A DNA stretch of 64,000 nt. Source: Garcia nutans (Eukaryota; Streptophyta; Magnoliopsida; Malpighiales; Euphorbiaceae). Positions 36,301-47,498 of the stretch are shown piece after piece; the stretch's first letter is position 1, and each line of letters begins with the position of its first letter. Below the pieces are notes generated by a model. The model saw only the letters and a program-made list of their open reading frames with translations, was not told the DNA's origin and ran no database searches. Where the stretch lies: the NCBI GenBank assembly GCA_947685225.1, contig CANTUV010000055.1:10510842-10574841 (forward strand). Reading direction: 5' to 3'. Made by a program: the position numbers and the translations under genes.

Positions 36301-39300
36301 AATAGCCCTTGTCCTGGGTTGCCTTTTAAGTATTTGAATACATGAAGGGCACATTTCCAGTGTGTCTCTTGGTGATTTTAAAAAATTGACTAAGTTATTG
36401 TACCGCATAAGTCACATCTGAACATGTGAATCCAACATGAAATAACCTCCCATTAAGCCTTTGATATGGTGGTGGAGAAGTTAATAGCAATCCTTGCGAT
36501 AGAGTTCCTTTTGTGATCAGTTTTGATGCAGCCTTGCAATTTACCAATCCAACATCTTGGATGAGGTCCAAGATATATTTCCTTTGATTAAGAATATTCC
36601 AATAGTGGATCTTGCAATTTCAATGCCAAGAAATTACTTAGCAGGACCAAGGTCATTAATTATAAATTATTTATGAAAGAAGTGCTTGGCATTCTGGATT
36701 GCGTGGATTGAGTTTCCTATTATATGAACATCATCTATATACGCTAATAGATCTAGGAAAATTGCCCCCTTTCATGAGTGTGAATAAACATTTATCAAGA
36801 GTAAGATTGTACAAACCTATAATTCTCTAATTTCTTTGAAAGCTATGCATTTTATACCTTGAAGCGTACTTTAAGCCATATAAAAATCTAGTCAGTTTCC
36901 AAACTTTGCTTGGGGCAGCTTTGGTGTAGCCATCAAGGGAAAGCATGTATAATTCTTCATCTATGTATGCATGAAGAAAAGCATTGTTAATGTCCAATTA
37001 CTGCAATAGCCATGCATTTATAGCATTTATTGCTAGCAGCAACCTCACAATTACAGTCTTGGCAACTAGAAAAATAATTCTCAGTAAAATGGACCCCTTC
37101 TATTTGGTTGTATCTCTTTGCTACAAGTTGTGGTTTGTACCTATCAATCCTTCTATCTAGCTTTAATTTTAGCTTAAACCCATTCCTATGGGTTTCTTGC
37201 TAAGAGGCACAGTTGTCAGTTGCCATGTGTTATTATGTTCGAAGGCTTGTAGTTCTTCTTGCATAGCTTGAATCCACTCCTTGCATTTGATAGCTTTTAG
37301 ATATGTCTTAAGCTCCTGGATACTGGATAGATTAGCTAAAAAAATACATATGCTCAAATGTGAAGTGTTCAGTAAGGTTTGGATCATGAGTTATAACATA
37401 GAGTTATAATAGACAATATTTGTTTCAAAATCATTCAACCATGTGAGTGATATATTGTTTCTATGGAATCTTCTGGTGTTAAGAGGTAAAGAGGATATAC
37501 CTTATTCCTGGATAACAGTAATAGTTATTGGTTAAGTATTGGGTAAATGTTAGGAAGTATCAAAAGAAGGTATATTTATTTATGTTCTTATAGTAGATGA
37601 GAAATTTAGAATATCATTTAGTATTGGACATATGATGGCATTGTCAGTAGGAATTGGCATTTGATTAGTCTTAAAAGAATAAGTGTCTTCATGGAATTCA
37701 AAATCTCTAAAGGAGAGAGTAATTTTATTTTGAATGTCATACAGCTTGCATGCCTTCTATCCTAAGGAATGGCCAAGGTAAATACATCTAATAGATTGAG
37801 GATCAAACTTTTCCTTTTGAGGGTAATATTTTTAGCAAAAGCTAAGCAACTAAAGGTCTTGACTAATGTATAATCAGGTGGTTTTGAGAATAGGAGTTCA
37901 AATGGGGTCTTTCAACTTAGAACTATTATGAAAATCTATTAATTAGAAAGGTTGCTTGTAGGATAACTTCTCCCCAAAACTAAAGAGGAAATCTAAATTC
38001 AAGCAATAGTACTCTTGCAACTTGGATAATGTGCTTATATTTTCTTTCTACTACTCTATTCTACTGTGGAGTATATACACATGCCTTTTGGTGCAAGGTG
38101 CCATGAGAGGATAGTAAAGTTTGGCATTAATTGCTTAAGAACTCAGCTCCTAAGCACAATTGATTTTACTTCCAAACCAACTTTCTACCATCATAATGAA
38201 TTTTGTTAATAATGACATGGTTTGTAACTTATGATTCATCAAGAAAGTCCAAATTGCTTTATTATAATTATCAACCAATGTTAGAAAATAATGTGCTCCA
38301 CTTATTATCAATTGAATAACTTTTTATCTACACAAATGTGGTTAGAAGCTCCACTATGTATAATCTAATAAGATTGAGCCTTATTTTTTAGTGTGGAATT
38401 AGCGACAATACCTGCAAAATCATCTACTTGGAAAAAAAATGATGTAGCTATTAGTGGATTTTTTTGGCCTTGATGTACTTGGATATCTCTTATTTTGATC
38501 ATTTCCGCTATACCCTCTTGAGTTTTCTAGCCTTGATCTTCACTTGTGCCACTTGCTTCTGTGTTGTTCTTAGCCATATTGACTTGTGCTCTTCCTTACT
38601 TTCTTTGTCTTTTCTTTTTCAGTTCACTATACCATTCTGGTACCTCAATTATCATGACATAAATTTTCCTCAAGTGTACTGATCTCTCGTAGAAATCACA
38701 AAATTTGCCTTCATTCTTATTACTCCTTTTATTATATAAATACCTACTGCAGTTCTGCTTCTTGTTATTTGTAGTTCTTACAAACATTATATTGTTCTTT
38801 GTACCTTCCTTTAAACTCATGTGAGCAAGCCTCTATTTCAAAACTCTAAGTACTAGAGAATGTGCCCTACTCACACATGGTAATGGGTCCAATACAAGAA
38901 CCCCAATTCTTGGTATTATCAAAACTATCATTTAGCCCCATAAGAAATTACATCTGTCTATTAAGAGAAATTGTGTCTTTCACTGATTTCCCTGCCCCAC
39001 ACTTACAGTTCCCATAGATACAGTGTATTGTTGGGCTCAAAACATTTTATTCATCCCATATAATTTTCTAAGATTCGTATAATAGGAATTGAGTATCAAA
39101 TTACCTTATTTTACAAAGGCAGTCTCTCTTTGTAATTGGTAGAATTGTAGTCTATTGCATTCTCCATATTCTCTTCTAGCTCCTTCCAAAGCTCTCTTGC
39201 AGATGTTGTGTTAACAAAGGCCTTTGCAATTTCTTTGTTCCTCACATTCAAGATCCATTGTGTAACTATGAAATCGGTTCTACTCCATTTCTTAAATTCA

Positions 39301-42120
39301 ACAGAGTCTTACTTTAGTATTTGGCTTATTCCATCAACGAAACTTAGCTTATTCTTGACTTTAAGTGCAATCTTCATTGATATGCTTCGCATGAGATAGT
39401 TGTTTCCATTCACTAACTATGAAACTCAGACCATGCCAAGATTATATGATGACTGAAGATGAATTGGATCTTCATTATTGAGGATCATAACTTCTTTTGA
39501 CTAACGAGTGCCTTGATCTCTATTGTCACTTCTAAAACAAAATAAAAAGAATCTTATTAAAGAAACAAGAAAAATAGAGTAAGGTTGATCACCAAAAATT
39601 GCCCTTAAACTAGGCTCTGATACTATTAACAAAACCAACTCAATAGTTTAAAACAAGAAAAAAAAATGCAAAACTAATACAACATCCAGCTCATAGCTCA
39701 ATTCACAAGACCAAAACTAAATCTAACAACTTCTAAAAAAAAGCTAAAATTAACTAATTTTTCTTGCCAAAATACAAACAAATACTCAGTAAGCTAAAAT
39801 AACGCATTTTAGTATTAAACGCAACATCCCACAATAATAAGCTAATAACATGTTCTTCATCCTCTAATTGTTCTTCCATTCTATCTTCTATTTCTTCTTC
39901 CATCTATAACCCCTAGTTCAAGGACCATCAAATATCTACATTTTAGCAGAAAAAAGCAAGAATATGTCCATTTCATATCATATCTTACTTCACAACTGTA
40001 TTAATCCTTATTCATTTTCATGTTAATCAAGCTTAGCATTTTCAACTCCCCCTCAAATGATTAATCTATCAATATGCCATTTGAACCATTGAGAGAAATA
40101 TCAACTGAATCTTAGAGTTTGACTTCTGTTTGTTAGAATCAGTACAATGGATTCAATGAGTACAATGGATTCAATTGTTAATGAAATTGTTCATATCGAT
40201 TGGAATTTGAGTGAACTAGTTTAGATAAAATTTACGGGTCAAGTAAAAAATTATCATCTCTATTTAAATATAAATATTTTGGGTGAATAATATTCTTCCT
40301 AATGGTGAATAGATTATATATGTGGTTCTTTTTTTATCATTATTGATAGATTAGAAAATAATATAGCATAAACTATAACTATCCTTTTAAATGTTAATTG
40401 TGACTTTGACTAAGGGCTTAAATTTAAAATTCCATAGTTTCAAAGACAATTTTAGTATTAATGAGGAAAAGTCTTATCAATTAAATTTTAATAAGCTAAG
40501 TTTGATATAGATTTACATTTATGCTGCATACTTGTCACAATTTTAACCTTTTTTTTTTGTTTTTTTATATATATAGGTTCGCTTCCTTATATAATTACTG
40601 TCATTGGTAAGTGCACTACTTTCCAAATTGTTTATATAGTTCACATAATTAAACCTTAAATTGTAGTCATGACCTTGTTGAAATAGAATTTAATTAACTA
40701 AATTCTTATAATTATGAAGAAATATGGAAAGAAAAAGTAAAAATTAAATATTATTATTTTCTCATAACAAACTAATCATAAATGGTATATTTACTACATC
40801 AAGCAGAAACAAATCATGCAATCAGATGAATTACACGACGTGTGGTTGTAAAGATTTGAACACAACTTTAATTTAGTTGCAAAATTTCAATCATTATCAA
40901 TTTGATTGCCAAACTTTAATTAATTTAGTGATTGAAAGAATATCACAAGAATGAAAATGTGGTTTAAAAAAAGTTATATAGTTTAAGTATTAATGCATGC
41001 TTTTAGTGTCCTTATTATTAACATATAAATAGTCATAAAACCAATCTCTTCACTTCTCCCTTAATTTTCTTATTTCCTTTTGGAATATGGTACTTTATAA
41101 TTTTATTTAATATATTGAGACTATATTAATATTTTTGTATTAAACTATTAATACTACTTTGTGTAAGCTCTAAAATAAGTATATTTTAGCGAGAGAATAA
41201 ATTTTAATAATTTATATAAAATCTACAATTTAATATTTATTATATTTGAAACTATTAATCTTCTATTAAATAATTATACAGTAATATAATTTCATAATAT
41301 TAATTAAATAAATTATATTTGTGACTTTTAATTTTTTATAAATTAATTACACATTAATATAATTAAATATTATTAATTGATTTATATATTTTTTAAGTAA
41401 TTTGAAAAGTTAAAACATATATGACTCTTAACCTTCCTAAAATATTAATTATAAATTAATTAATTAATTTATAATAATTATTAATTATATATTTTTAGAA
41501 ATAAAACAAACAAACAATGAAATATATGACTTTTTTTATAAAATATAAATTAATTATACATTAATATAATTTACTAATATATTTTAGAAATTTTAAAAGT
41601 TAAAAAATATATAACTCTTAACCTTCATAATAAATTAATTATAATTAAATAATTTTTTATAATAATAATTAATTTATATATTTTAGAAATTTAAAAAATT
41701 AAATAATAAAATATATAATTTTTGACATTCCTAATATATATGTATATATATATACACATCATCAAAATTTAAAAAAGGCTAACTCACATTTTTTCTTTTT
41801 TAATTATTTTTTTATTTAATTGTAATAATTTTTAAATTTAAAATTTAATAATTAATAAATTATATTTATGACTTTTAATCTTCTACAAATTGATTACACA
41901 TTAATATAGTTTAATAATATATTTATATTTTTTAGAAATTTAAAAAATTAAAAAATATAAAACTCTTAATATTCATAATATATTAATTATAAATTAAATA
42001 ATTTATTTATAGCAATAATTAATTTATGTGTTTTAGAAATTTAAAAAATTAAACAATTAAATATTTGATATTTGACATTATGTAGATATAAGTCAATGAA
42101 AATGAAAGTATTATATGGTG

Positions 42121-42178
<58 letters not shown>

Positions 42179-44590
42179 TGTATGTATGTATAATATGGAA
42201 AAAAATAGTATTTATTATATTTAGTAAAAAAAACTCATTAAAATGTGAATATAAAATATCATGTATTTAATAAATTATTAATAATATTTTTAACTTAAAT
42301 TATTAATTTATAAAAATAAAAGTAATGCATTTAATAAATTATTATTATTTAAAATTATTAATACATGAAAATAAAAAGCTTATATATTTAATAAATTATT
42401 AATATAAATTTAATAACTGAAAATATTAATATATAAAAATCAAATTTCATATATTTAATAAATTTAATAAATTATTAATAAATATTTTAACTGAAACTAT
42501 TAATATGTGAAGATAAAAGATCATATATATAATAAATTAATAATTATCAATAAATTTTTAACTGAAACTACTAATTTATGTAAAAATAAAAGATTATATA
42601 TTTGATAAATTATTACTATCTGAAGATAAAATATCTTATATATATATATATATAATTTATTGACCAAAATTGAAAAATGAATTAAAAGTAGATTATCATG
42701 TAATGTATATATATAATATAAAAATACCACGTGTTATATTTATTTATTTATTTAAATATTATTTGTGTCCCATAATTTATTAAAAGTAGATTATGGCATA
42801 GGCATGCGACTAGTTTGAACTTAAAAATCTTAAAACAATGAATTTATAAGTTATATTTTAGTAATCTCTCATTCAACTCCAAAGGGTTTCAATTTGAGGG
42901 AAGCATTTTAAAAAAAAAAAAACTTTATTTAGAGTGCTTCCATAGCCTTTACTCAATTGGTTTGGACCTACCATGAGTATCCTTGCTCTTCCATGTGGAA
43001 GTTACAACAATAAAACTCAATCACCATGTCAATACTCGTACTTGTCAAACCATGAATTTTTATATTACTTGTTAGCTCCATCAAGTCCAATTAGATGGTA
43101 AATCTTCTTCACATGGAAAGGAAGAATAAGGAGACTCCCAATTGACCCAAACCAAAGGAGTGGGACTTTGGATAATGTCATAAATACGCAAGTTTAAAAA
43201 AAAAAAAATTTGGTTACAAGGAGTCTAAGTTTAATATAAATAAAAAAAACTAATAAACCTATTATCTTAAAATTTTAAGTCGAGATATGTGTTTAGGCCC
43301 CAAAATATTTTCTCTTTATACTAATAGGAAGATCTCCTAAAGAATTAGACTTCTTAAAACTAACAAACTAGGCAAGAAGTTTCTGGTAATAAATAGATAG
43401 GTAGATAGGTAGAAAAGTAACACTAATATTTTCTCTAACTATTCTTCTTTTCTATTTCTACAGTGTTATACCGTGCAATGTTATTTTTTTTAGGGGCAAT
43501 ATGTGCTATCTCCTTTTTGTTCTATAAATGGCAAAGGAGACATCTTTCAACATATGACAACATTGAAGAATTTCTTCAACGTTATGATAATCTCATTCCA
43601 ATTCGATACTCATACTCATATATCAAAAAGATAACAAAAGGATTTAAAGAAAAATTAGGTGAAGGAGGTTATGGCTCTGTATATAAAGGAAAACTTCGCA
43701 GTGGAAATTTTGCAGCAATAAAAATATTGAGTACTTCTAAATCTAATGGTCAAGATTTTATCAATGAAGTTGCTACCATTGGAAGAATTCATCATGCTAA
43801 TATAGTACGTCTTGTCGGTTTTTGTGCTGAGAAGTCAAAGCGTGCCCTTGTATATGAATTCATGTCAAATGGGTCTCTGGATAAATACATATTTTTACAA
43901 GAATCTAGCATCTTGATAAATATAAAGAATATGTATGAGATTTCTCTAGGAGTGGCTCGCGGCATTGAATATCTTCATCAAGGTTGTCACATGCAAATTT
44001 TGCATTTTGATATTAAGCCACATAATATTCTTCTTGATGAAAAATTCATTCCAAAAATTTCAGATTTTGGACTTGCAAAACTATATTCAACAGATAATAG
44101 CATCGTTTCTCTTACAGCAGCAAGAGGAACATTTGGTTATATGGCTCCAGAGTTAGTATACAAAAATATTGGTGGCATATCTTATAAAGCCGATGTATAT
44201 AGTTTTGGGATTTTATTGATGGAAATGGTTGGAAGAAGAAGAAGTTTGAATGCATTTGCTGAGCATTTAAGCCAGATTTATTTTCCCTCATGGGTTTATG
44301 AACAAGTCAATAAAGGAAAGGATATAGAATTGGGAGATGTTTCAGATGAGGAAAGGAAAATAGCAAAGAAGATGGTTATTGTAGCACTATGGTGTATACA
44401 ATTAGAACCCATTAATCGTCCTTCCATGCATAAAGTCGTAGGGATGCTAGAAGGAGATTTGGAAGACTTGAAAATGCCTCCAAAACCTTCTGTAATACCA
44501 CAAGACAAGACAAAAGAGGCTCTTGCTATCGACATAAATCCAACAGAGCCAGCAAATACAGAAGGTAACTTTGTACATTCTAATGTATAA
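27316..44590 (+). CDS. LRK10L-type receptor-like kinase (rust resistance kinase Lr10-like), split over micro-exons
   Basis: Exons: 27316-28090, 28230-28271, 28716-28745, 28929-28967, 29269-29301, 30329-30367, 40577-40606 and 43464-44590. All junctions are GT-AG and phase 1; the total is 2115 nt, 704 residues. Residues 1-26 look like a signal peptide. A GUB_WAK-type cysteine ectodomain follows (CGN at 38-40, YPFRL 46-50, CGHPY 57-61) with many N-glycosylation sites and a Tyr-rich tract at 117-130. The micro-exons encode a 70-residue linker (259-329). A membrane segment is at about 334-350, then the family motif KWQRRHLSTYDNIEEFLQ. The kinase is complete: GEGGYGSV (394-401), AAIK Lys416, HFDIKPHNILL with Asp512, DFG 530-532 and APE 557-559. 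The residue before the catalytic Asp is Phe, so it is a non-RD kinase, as usual in immune-type receptors. It should sit in the plasma membrane and signal from outside. The ligand is unknown. Micro-exon use is inferred from phase and needs RNA support. Confidence 0.88.
28230..30367 (+). other. Micro-exon array of the LRK10L linker (exons 2-5 and 7)
   Basis: Five exons of 42, 30, 39, 33 and 39 nt, all entered and left in phase 1 and hence all interchangeable or skippable without breaking frame. They encode IRYSDSYWLRYYVR, EMLYDLRSIG, GEGGMRRLYYDAQ, HIFYYLHRIAH and GRRSMLYMPYYVL, Tyr/Arg-rich pieces of similar look. A further 30-nt exon (GSLPYIITVI) follows at 40577. Donors are GTGAGT, GTATCG, GTACGC, GTGAGA and GTGAGA; those of exons 3 and 4 are the weakest. 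Confidence 0.75.
29570..30410 (+). repeat. Tandem duplication of intron plus micro-exon (~434 bp unit)
   Basis: The segment with ACTACTGG, AAATATTCA, TTATTTAATTTA and TTTAAATTTATTTATTT before exon 6 recurs before exon 7, and GTGAGAAATGCACTTTTATA follows both. The two exon starts (29895 and 30329) are 434 bp apart. This is direct evidence of exon duplication inside the gene. Confidence 0.75.
29895..29920 (+). pseudogene. Decayed micro-exon (exon 6) in the LRK10L gene
   Basis: GCAG precedes it and GTGAGAAATGCAC follows it, exactly as at exon 7 (30329). But the exon is 26 nt, not a multiple of three, and inclusion would shift the kinase out of frame. The intron behind it is a close copy of the intron behind exon 7. 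It is best read as a duplicated exon that has decayed and is presumably skipped. Confidence 0.65.
31132..31136. repeat. TSD AATAC, left copy
   Basis: It is identical to 36265-36269, immediately after the right LTR of the Tnt1-like element. Confidence 0.9.
31137..31722 (-). repeat. 3' LTR of the Tnt1-like element (586 bp)
   Basis: It matches 35714-36264. It holds four ~35-bp units (TAAGTTAGGCACCTCCATTT repeated) against three in the other LTR, which accounts for the 35-bp length difference. Its first base is A where the other LTR has T. Confidence 0.92.
31947..35632 (-). pseudogene. gag-pol of the Tnt1-like element, disrupted
   Basis: Read right to left: gag (35632-35074, with a frame break between 35399 and 35355), a CCHC knuckle CYNCGKKGHFKKDC, aspartic protease DSGA (WILDSGASFHST), the GAG-pre-integrase zinc site (HQRLGH and CEDC), the integrase core with WGP and SDNGGEY (34209-33574), a linker (33573-33262), RT with YVDD and RNase H with WVSQLQKIVSLSTTEAEY (32843-31947). 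Breaks are a TAG at 34225-34227, a TGA at 33574-33576, several stops between 33262 and 32843, and a stop at 31947-31949 near the end of RNase H. The motifs are otherwise well kept. It cannot move by itself without complementation. Confidence 0.92.
35699..35713 (-). other. Primer binding site of the Tnt1-like element
   Basis: The reverse strand reads TGGTATCAGAGCC just inside the right LTR, complementary to the 3' end of plant initiator tRNA-Met. Confidence 0.9.
35714..36264 (-). repeat. 5' LTR of the Tnt1-like element (551 bp)
   Basis: TGTTGGG to TTAACA, followed by the TSD AATAC at 36265-36269. Confidence 0.92.
39626..40055 (-). repeat. LTR of the old copia, followed by a polypurine-tract-like sequence
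   Basis: It starts after the primer-site remnant with TTAACAAAACC and ends TTTTCA (40044). 39640-39830 matches 30600-30780 and 12850-13085. Directly after it stands ACTCCCCCTCA, whose complement TGAGGGGGAGT is a typical copia polypurine tract. That tract would belong to another, almost wholly lost element sharing this LTR. Confidence 0.6.
40577..40606 (+). other. LRK10L exon 8
   Basis: ATATAG, 30 nt, then GTAAGTG. It reads GSLPYIITVI in phase 1 and leads into the kinase exon (VLYRAM). It is hydrophobic and may lengthen the membrane segment. Confidence 0.75.
41200..42815. repeat. AT-rich block with degenerate minisatellites, absent from the paralogue
   Basis: It lies in the last LRK10L intron. 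41300-42060 repeats variants of TTAATTACACATTAATATA and TTTTAGAAATTTAAAAAATT about every 200 bp. 42263-42640 holds about six units of 57-75 bp of the type TTTAATAAATTATTAAT...AACTGAAACTATTAATA. The corresponding place in the paralogue (about 18120-18180) lacks it. Confidence 0.7.
42126..42193. repeat. (TA)n-(TATG)n compound microsatellite
   Basis: About 13 TA units followed by about 10 TATG units. Confidence 0.95.
43464..44590 (+). other. LRK10L exon 9: membrane segment and kinase domain
   Basis: The exon follows TTTCTACAG and is entered in phase 1 (G|TG). It is a single 1127-nt open exon with all kinase motifs and the stop TAA at 44588-44590. A single large kinase exon is normal for this family. 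AT microsatellites begin right after the stop (44615-44655). Confidence 0.9.
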
Positions 44591-45111
44591 ATGCTTATTA
44601 ATATGTATATGTACATATATATATATATACATACATATATATATATACACATTGCAATATATATTAAAAACTTGTGATGGTATTGCATATAATTTCATAT
44701 CTCATGACCATTTAGCTAATGTTTGCCACAAAAATAAATAGTTAGATGTTATTGTGTATACAATTATGACTTGGATTGTTCATTTCTAGGTTTAATCAAG
44801 ATACAAGGATAATTCTTAAGTTTCTTTCCAAGTAGCAATGAAGAATAAAAATAATGACAACTTTTTTTTCTCATATTATTGATTTTGCTCTAGTGAAATT
44901 TAATTTCTCGTTAATATTTATTTATAATTTTATTTTACATATTATAAATAAATTTTCTTTTACATTTTACCAACTTTTGCTTCTCTATGTTTTTTAGTAA
45001 GCAAATGTTGGATTTTTTTTTTGTTCTTTTCAATAATTTTGCTCATTGAAGATATTTCTTAAATATATTTTTCTCTAAATATTTTAATGATCGTAGAATT
45101 AAGATGGGAAG

Positions 45112-45960
45112 TAAATAAATAAATATTTTTATTGTCGCTTCAACTTGACATATTAGGATGCCAAATTTAAATAAATTAATGAAAAATAAAAATATAAAGA
45201 TATTGAGAGATCAAAGTTTTTTATAATATAATAATTCATTTGATTTAAATGAAAAGTTTAAAACATCGGGATTACATATTAAATTGACTATCAGTTTTTA
45301 ACAAAATGTCCTATTGCAATTTTTCATTTTCTAGTTTTCTCTTTTTCTTTTTAATTTTTCAAATTTTTATTTTTTAACTATTTTCAAATTAAATAAAAAA
45401 ATAAAAAAGTCTATAAGAATTAAAGTGGAAAATAAATTGTTATATTTTTTTAAAAGCTTGTTTTTTGTTTAGAAAATAACTAAAAATAGTTTTATAAAAT
45501 TGAACTATCAACTAATGGTGCACTCATTTATATTCTAGATTTTTAGTTTTTTTAAATAAAAAACCATTTTCAATTTTTTTTGTATTTTTTAAAAACTTGT
45601 TTTATGTTTTTTAAAACTATATTATAACCATTAAAATTTTAATTGTTAAAAAATAAAGAAATAATTTTTTAGAAAAAAACAAAATTCAAAAACTGACTTT
45701 TACAATAAATAAAAATATTATATTGACATACATTGTCTTATATTCGAAAAAAAGAGTTTTATCGATATAAAATGTTTAAAGCTAAAACTCTCAAAATCAT
45801 ATTTTATGTATTCATATTTAGCATGAAAATAGTTTTATTTAATCGGAAAAAATTTAAAACTTAGAAATATTACAGAACGAATTATGGTAAAAAAAAGCTA
45901 AAATCTAAAAGAAAAACCATTCTGAATGCACACTAAGAGTGGGTTCGGGATAGTTTTTAT
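45112..45960. repeat. Segment duplicated at 54038-54912
   Basis: Both read AAGTAAATAAATAAATATTT, then CTTCAACTTGACATATTAGG, and both end GTTCGGGATAGTTTTT, at about 88-90% identity by eye with small indels. This is the downstream flank of the receptor gene. Confidence 0.85.
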
Positions 45961-47215
45961 TTTTTGATTTTAACTTTTTTAAAACCTCATGATGTGATAA
46001 CTGAGGATAGTGATAGATTTAAGTTTGGAGGAGTCAGCTCCAAATTTCAGTGAAGTATATTTTTCTTTTCTATTGCAAGAACTTGTTTCAGTTATTTTTA
46101 TTTTCATTTGGATTTTTTTATTGTTATTTGGATATTTTTAATTGGATTGTCTTATGATGAGATATTTTTCACTAAAAAATTTATTTGGCATGTGGATGTA
46201 TAATTTTTATGTTGCTTTAATTAAGTGCTTGAATGATTGACTTTGCAATCCATCAATAATTGTATGCAATTCAATGATGCTAATAATTATGATATACTTA
46301 AATTTTCTCTTAAAATTTTAAAATTTTAGTTAAAGATTTGGTGAAGTACTATATTTTATGGAATTTGAAATGAATGAGTCCTTTATTTTAGTTAAAAGTA
46401 ATCAATTGTATATGTTTGCTAAAATAACTCATACTCTTTTGACATTTATTTTAGATTATTTAAAGCCTAAGCCTAAAACATGTTTAAAAGAAAGAATTTT
46501 TGAGGAAAAATTGAACATTGCTAAGTAGAGAGAAAAATGATTTAAGTGCTATTTGTTGAGCGAAATTCTTATATCTACCTTATTTAAATATTGCTACTAG
46601 TCACCCCCTTTGAGCCAAAATTGAATATATTTATTTTAGTTCGTTGTTCTTGTTTTAAGTAACCCTATTTACTACCTATATGGGTTCGTTATCTATTGAG
46701 GGATTTCTTGTTGTAAAATATATAAAGATTCGAGTTGAAGATAGAGAGTAATTCTATATTATTGCCATCGCAAATTAAGGGCTCATAAAATTTTAAGTTT
46801 AGGAGAAAAATTAAAAAATTAAAGAGAGAGAGAGAGAGAGAAGTAAATAAACACTCAAAGAGTGAAAATAAAATCGCCACCCAAGTATATCAATACAAGG
46901 AGTCTAAGCAAAAATTGAAGAAGAAGTCACTCTCCAGAAATTTAAATAAGAAGCAATTATAAAGAAATTTGCAATCAGAAGATTCTCAATAGATGACAAA
47001 CCTGTGTAAAGTTAATTAGCATCATTTTAGCCTTAAACTTTATTAGGCCCATTACAAGTATTGAAAGACTTTTTAATTTTTCTTGAGTTAATAAGGTCTA
47101 TTAGTGAAGAAAGTTTGATTAAATATACTTATGAGATAAGTGAGTTTCATTTTTAGCTCTAATTGAAATCTTTAATGAGTGCAAAGGGTATGTGATTATC
47201 TGAAGCACAACACCT

Positions 47216-47360
47216 GATTGTAATTGGCTAACTTATTGAATGAAGGAGGGGAGAATAAAGTAAATACAATTATAAAACTTAATTACAATTGATTGTAATT
47301 GGCTAACTTGTTGAATGAAGGAGGGGAGAATTGAATAAATACAATTATAAAACTTAATTT
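47216..47360. repeat. Two tandem 75-bp units
   Basis: Both units start GATTGTAATTGGCTAACTT and contain GAATGAAGGAGGGGAGAAT. They begin at 47216 and 47291. The junction AATTACAATTGATTGTAATT is itself an inverted repeat. Confidence 0.9.
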
Positions 47361-47460
47361 ATAATTGAATTTTGAAATTTTAACTATTAAATTTCTGTAT
47401 ATCAAATTTCTGAGAATATTTGACATATAATGGGACATGTTGTGAAGAATTTTATTCTTG

Positions 47461-47498
47461 TTGCTTGAGGACAAGCAACAAATTAAATTTAGGGGAGT
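47461..47498 (+). mobile_element. 3' terminus of a gypsy (Athila/Tat-type) element
   Basis: TTGCTTGAGGACAAGCAA followed by a polypurine tract TTTAGGGGAGT and then TGATAAAAT is the standard end of the internal region and LTR start of Athila/Tat-type plant gypsy elements. No pol was recognised upstream. The LTR would start at 47499; its end was not resolved (possibly before 48890). Confidence 0.6.

Larger units (their letters stand above)
30594..40055 (-). mobile_element. Old Ty1/copia element inside the LRK10L intron, hosting a nested element
   Basis: On the - strand, from right to left: an LTR-like region (39626-40044), a primer-site remnant GGCTCTGATACTA (39613-39625, complementary to initiator tRNA-Met with a change), gag remnants (about 38900-39480), an RT start (37387-37169, with CKEWIQAMQEEL and HNNTWQL), the RNase H end (31131-30914, with CGKQSTLH, TKHLDMYC) and a left LTR remnant (30594-30780). 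It has many stops. The Tnt1-like element at 31137-36264 splits it between RT and RNase H. Its left junction is shared with the fragment at 12836. It lies in the 10.2-kb intron between exons 7 and 8. Confidence 0.85.
44591..47460. other. 3' flank of the LRK10L gene, no further gene
   Basis: AT-rich. It holds the segment 45112-45960 that recurs at 54038-54912, and a (GA)n tract at about 46823-46842. Open frames here are short and unsupported. Confidence 0.55.

Noticed and set aside
42521..42730. 69-codon - strand frame rich in Ile and Tyr
   Set aside because: Product of the AT-rich minisatellite, no protein-like pattern.
44296..44698. - strand frames at the end of the kinase exon
   Set aside because: Antisense of the kinase C-terminus plus a low-complexity AT repeat.
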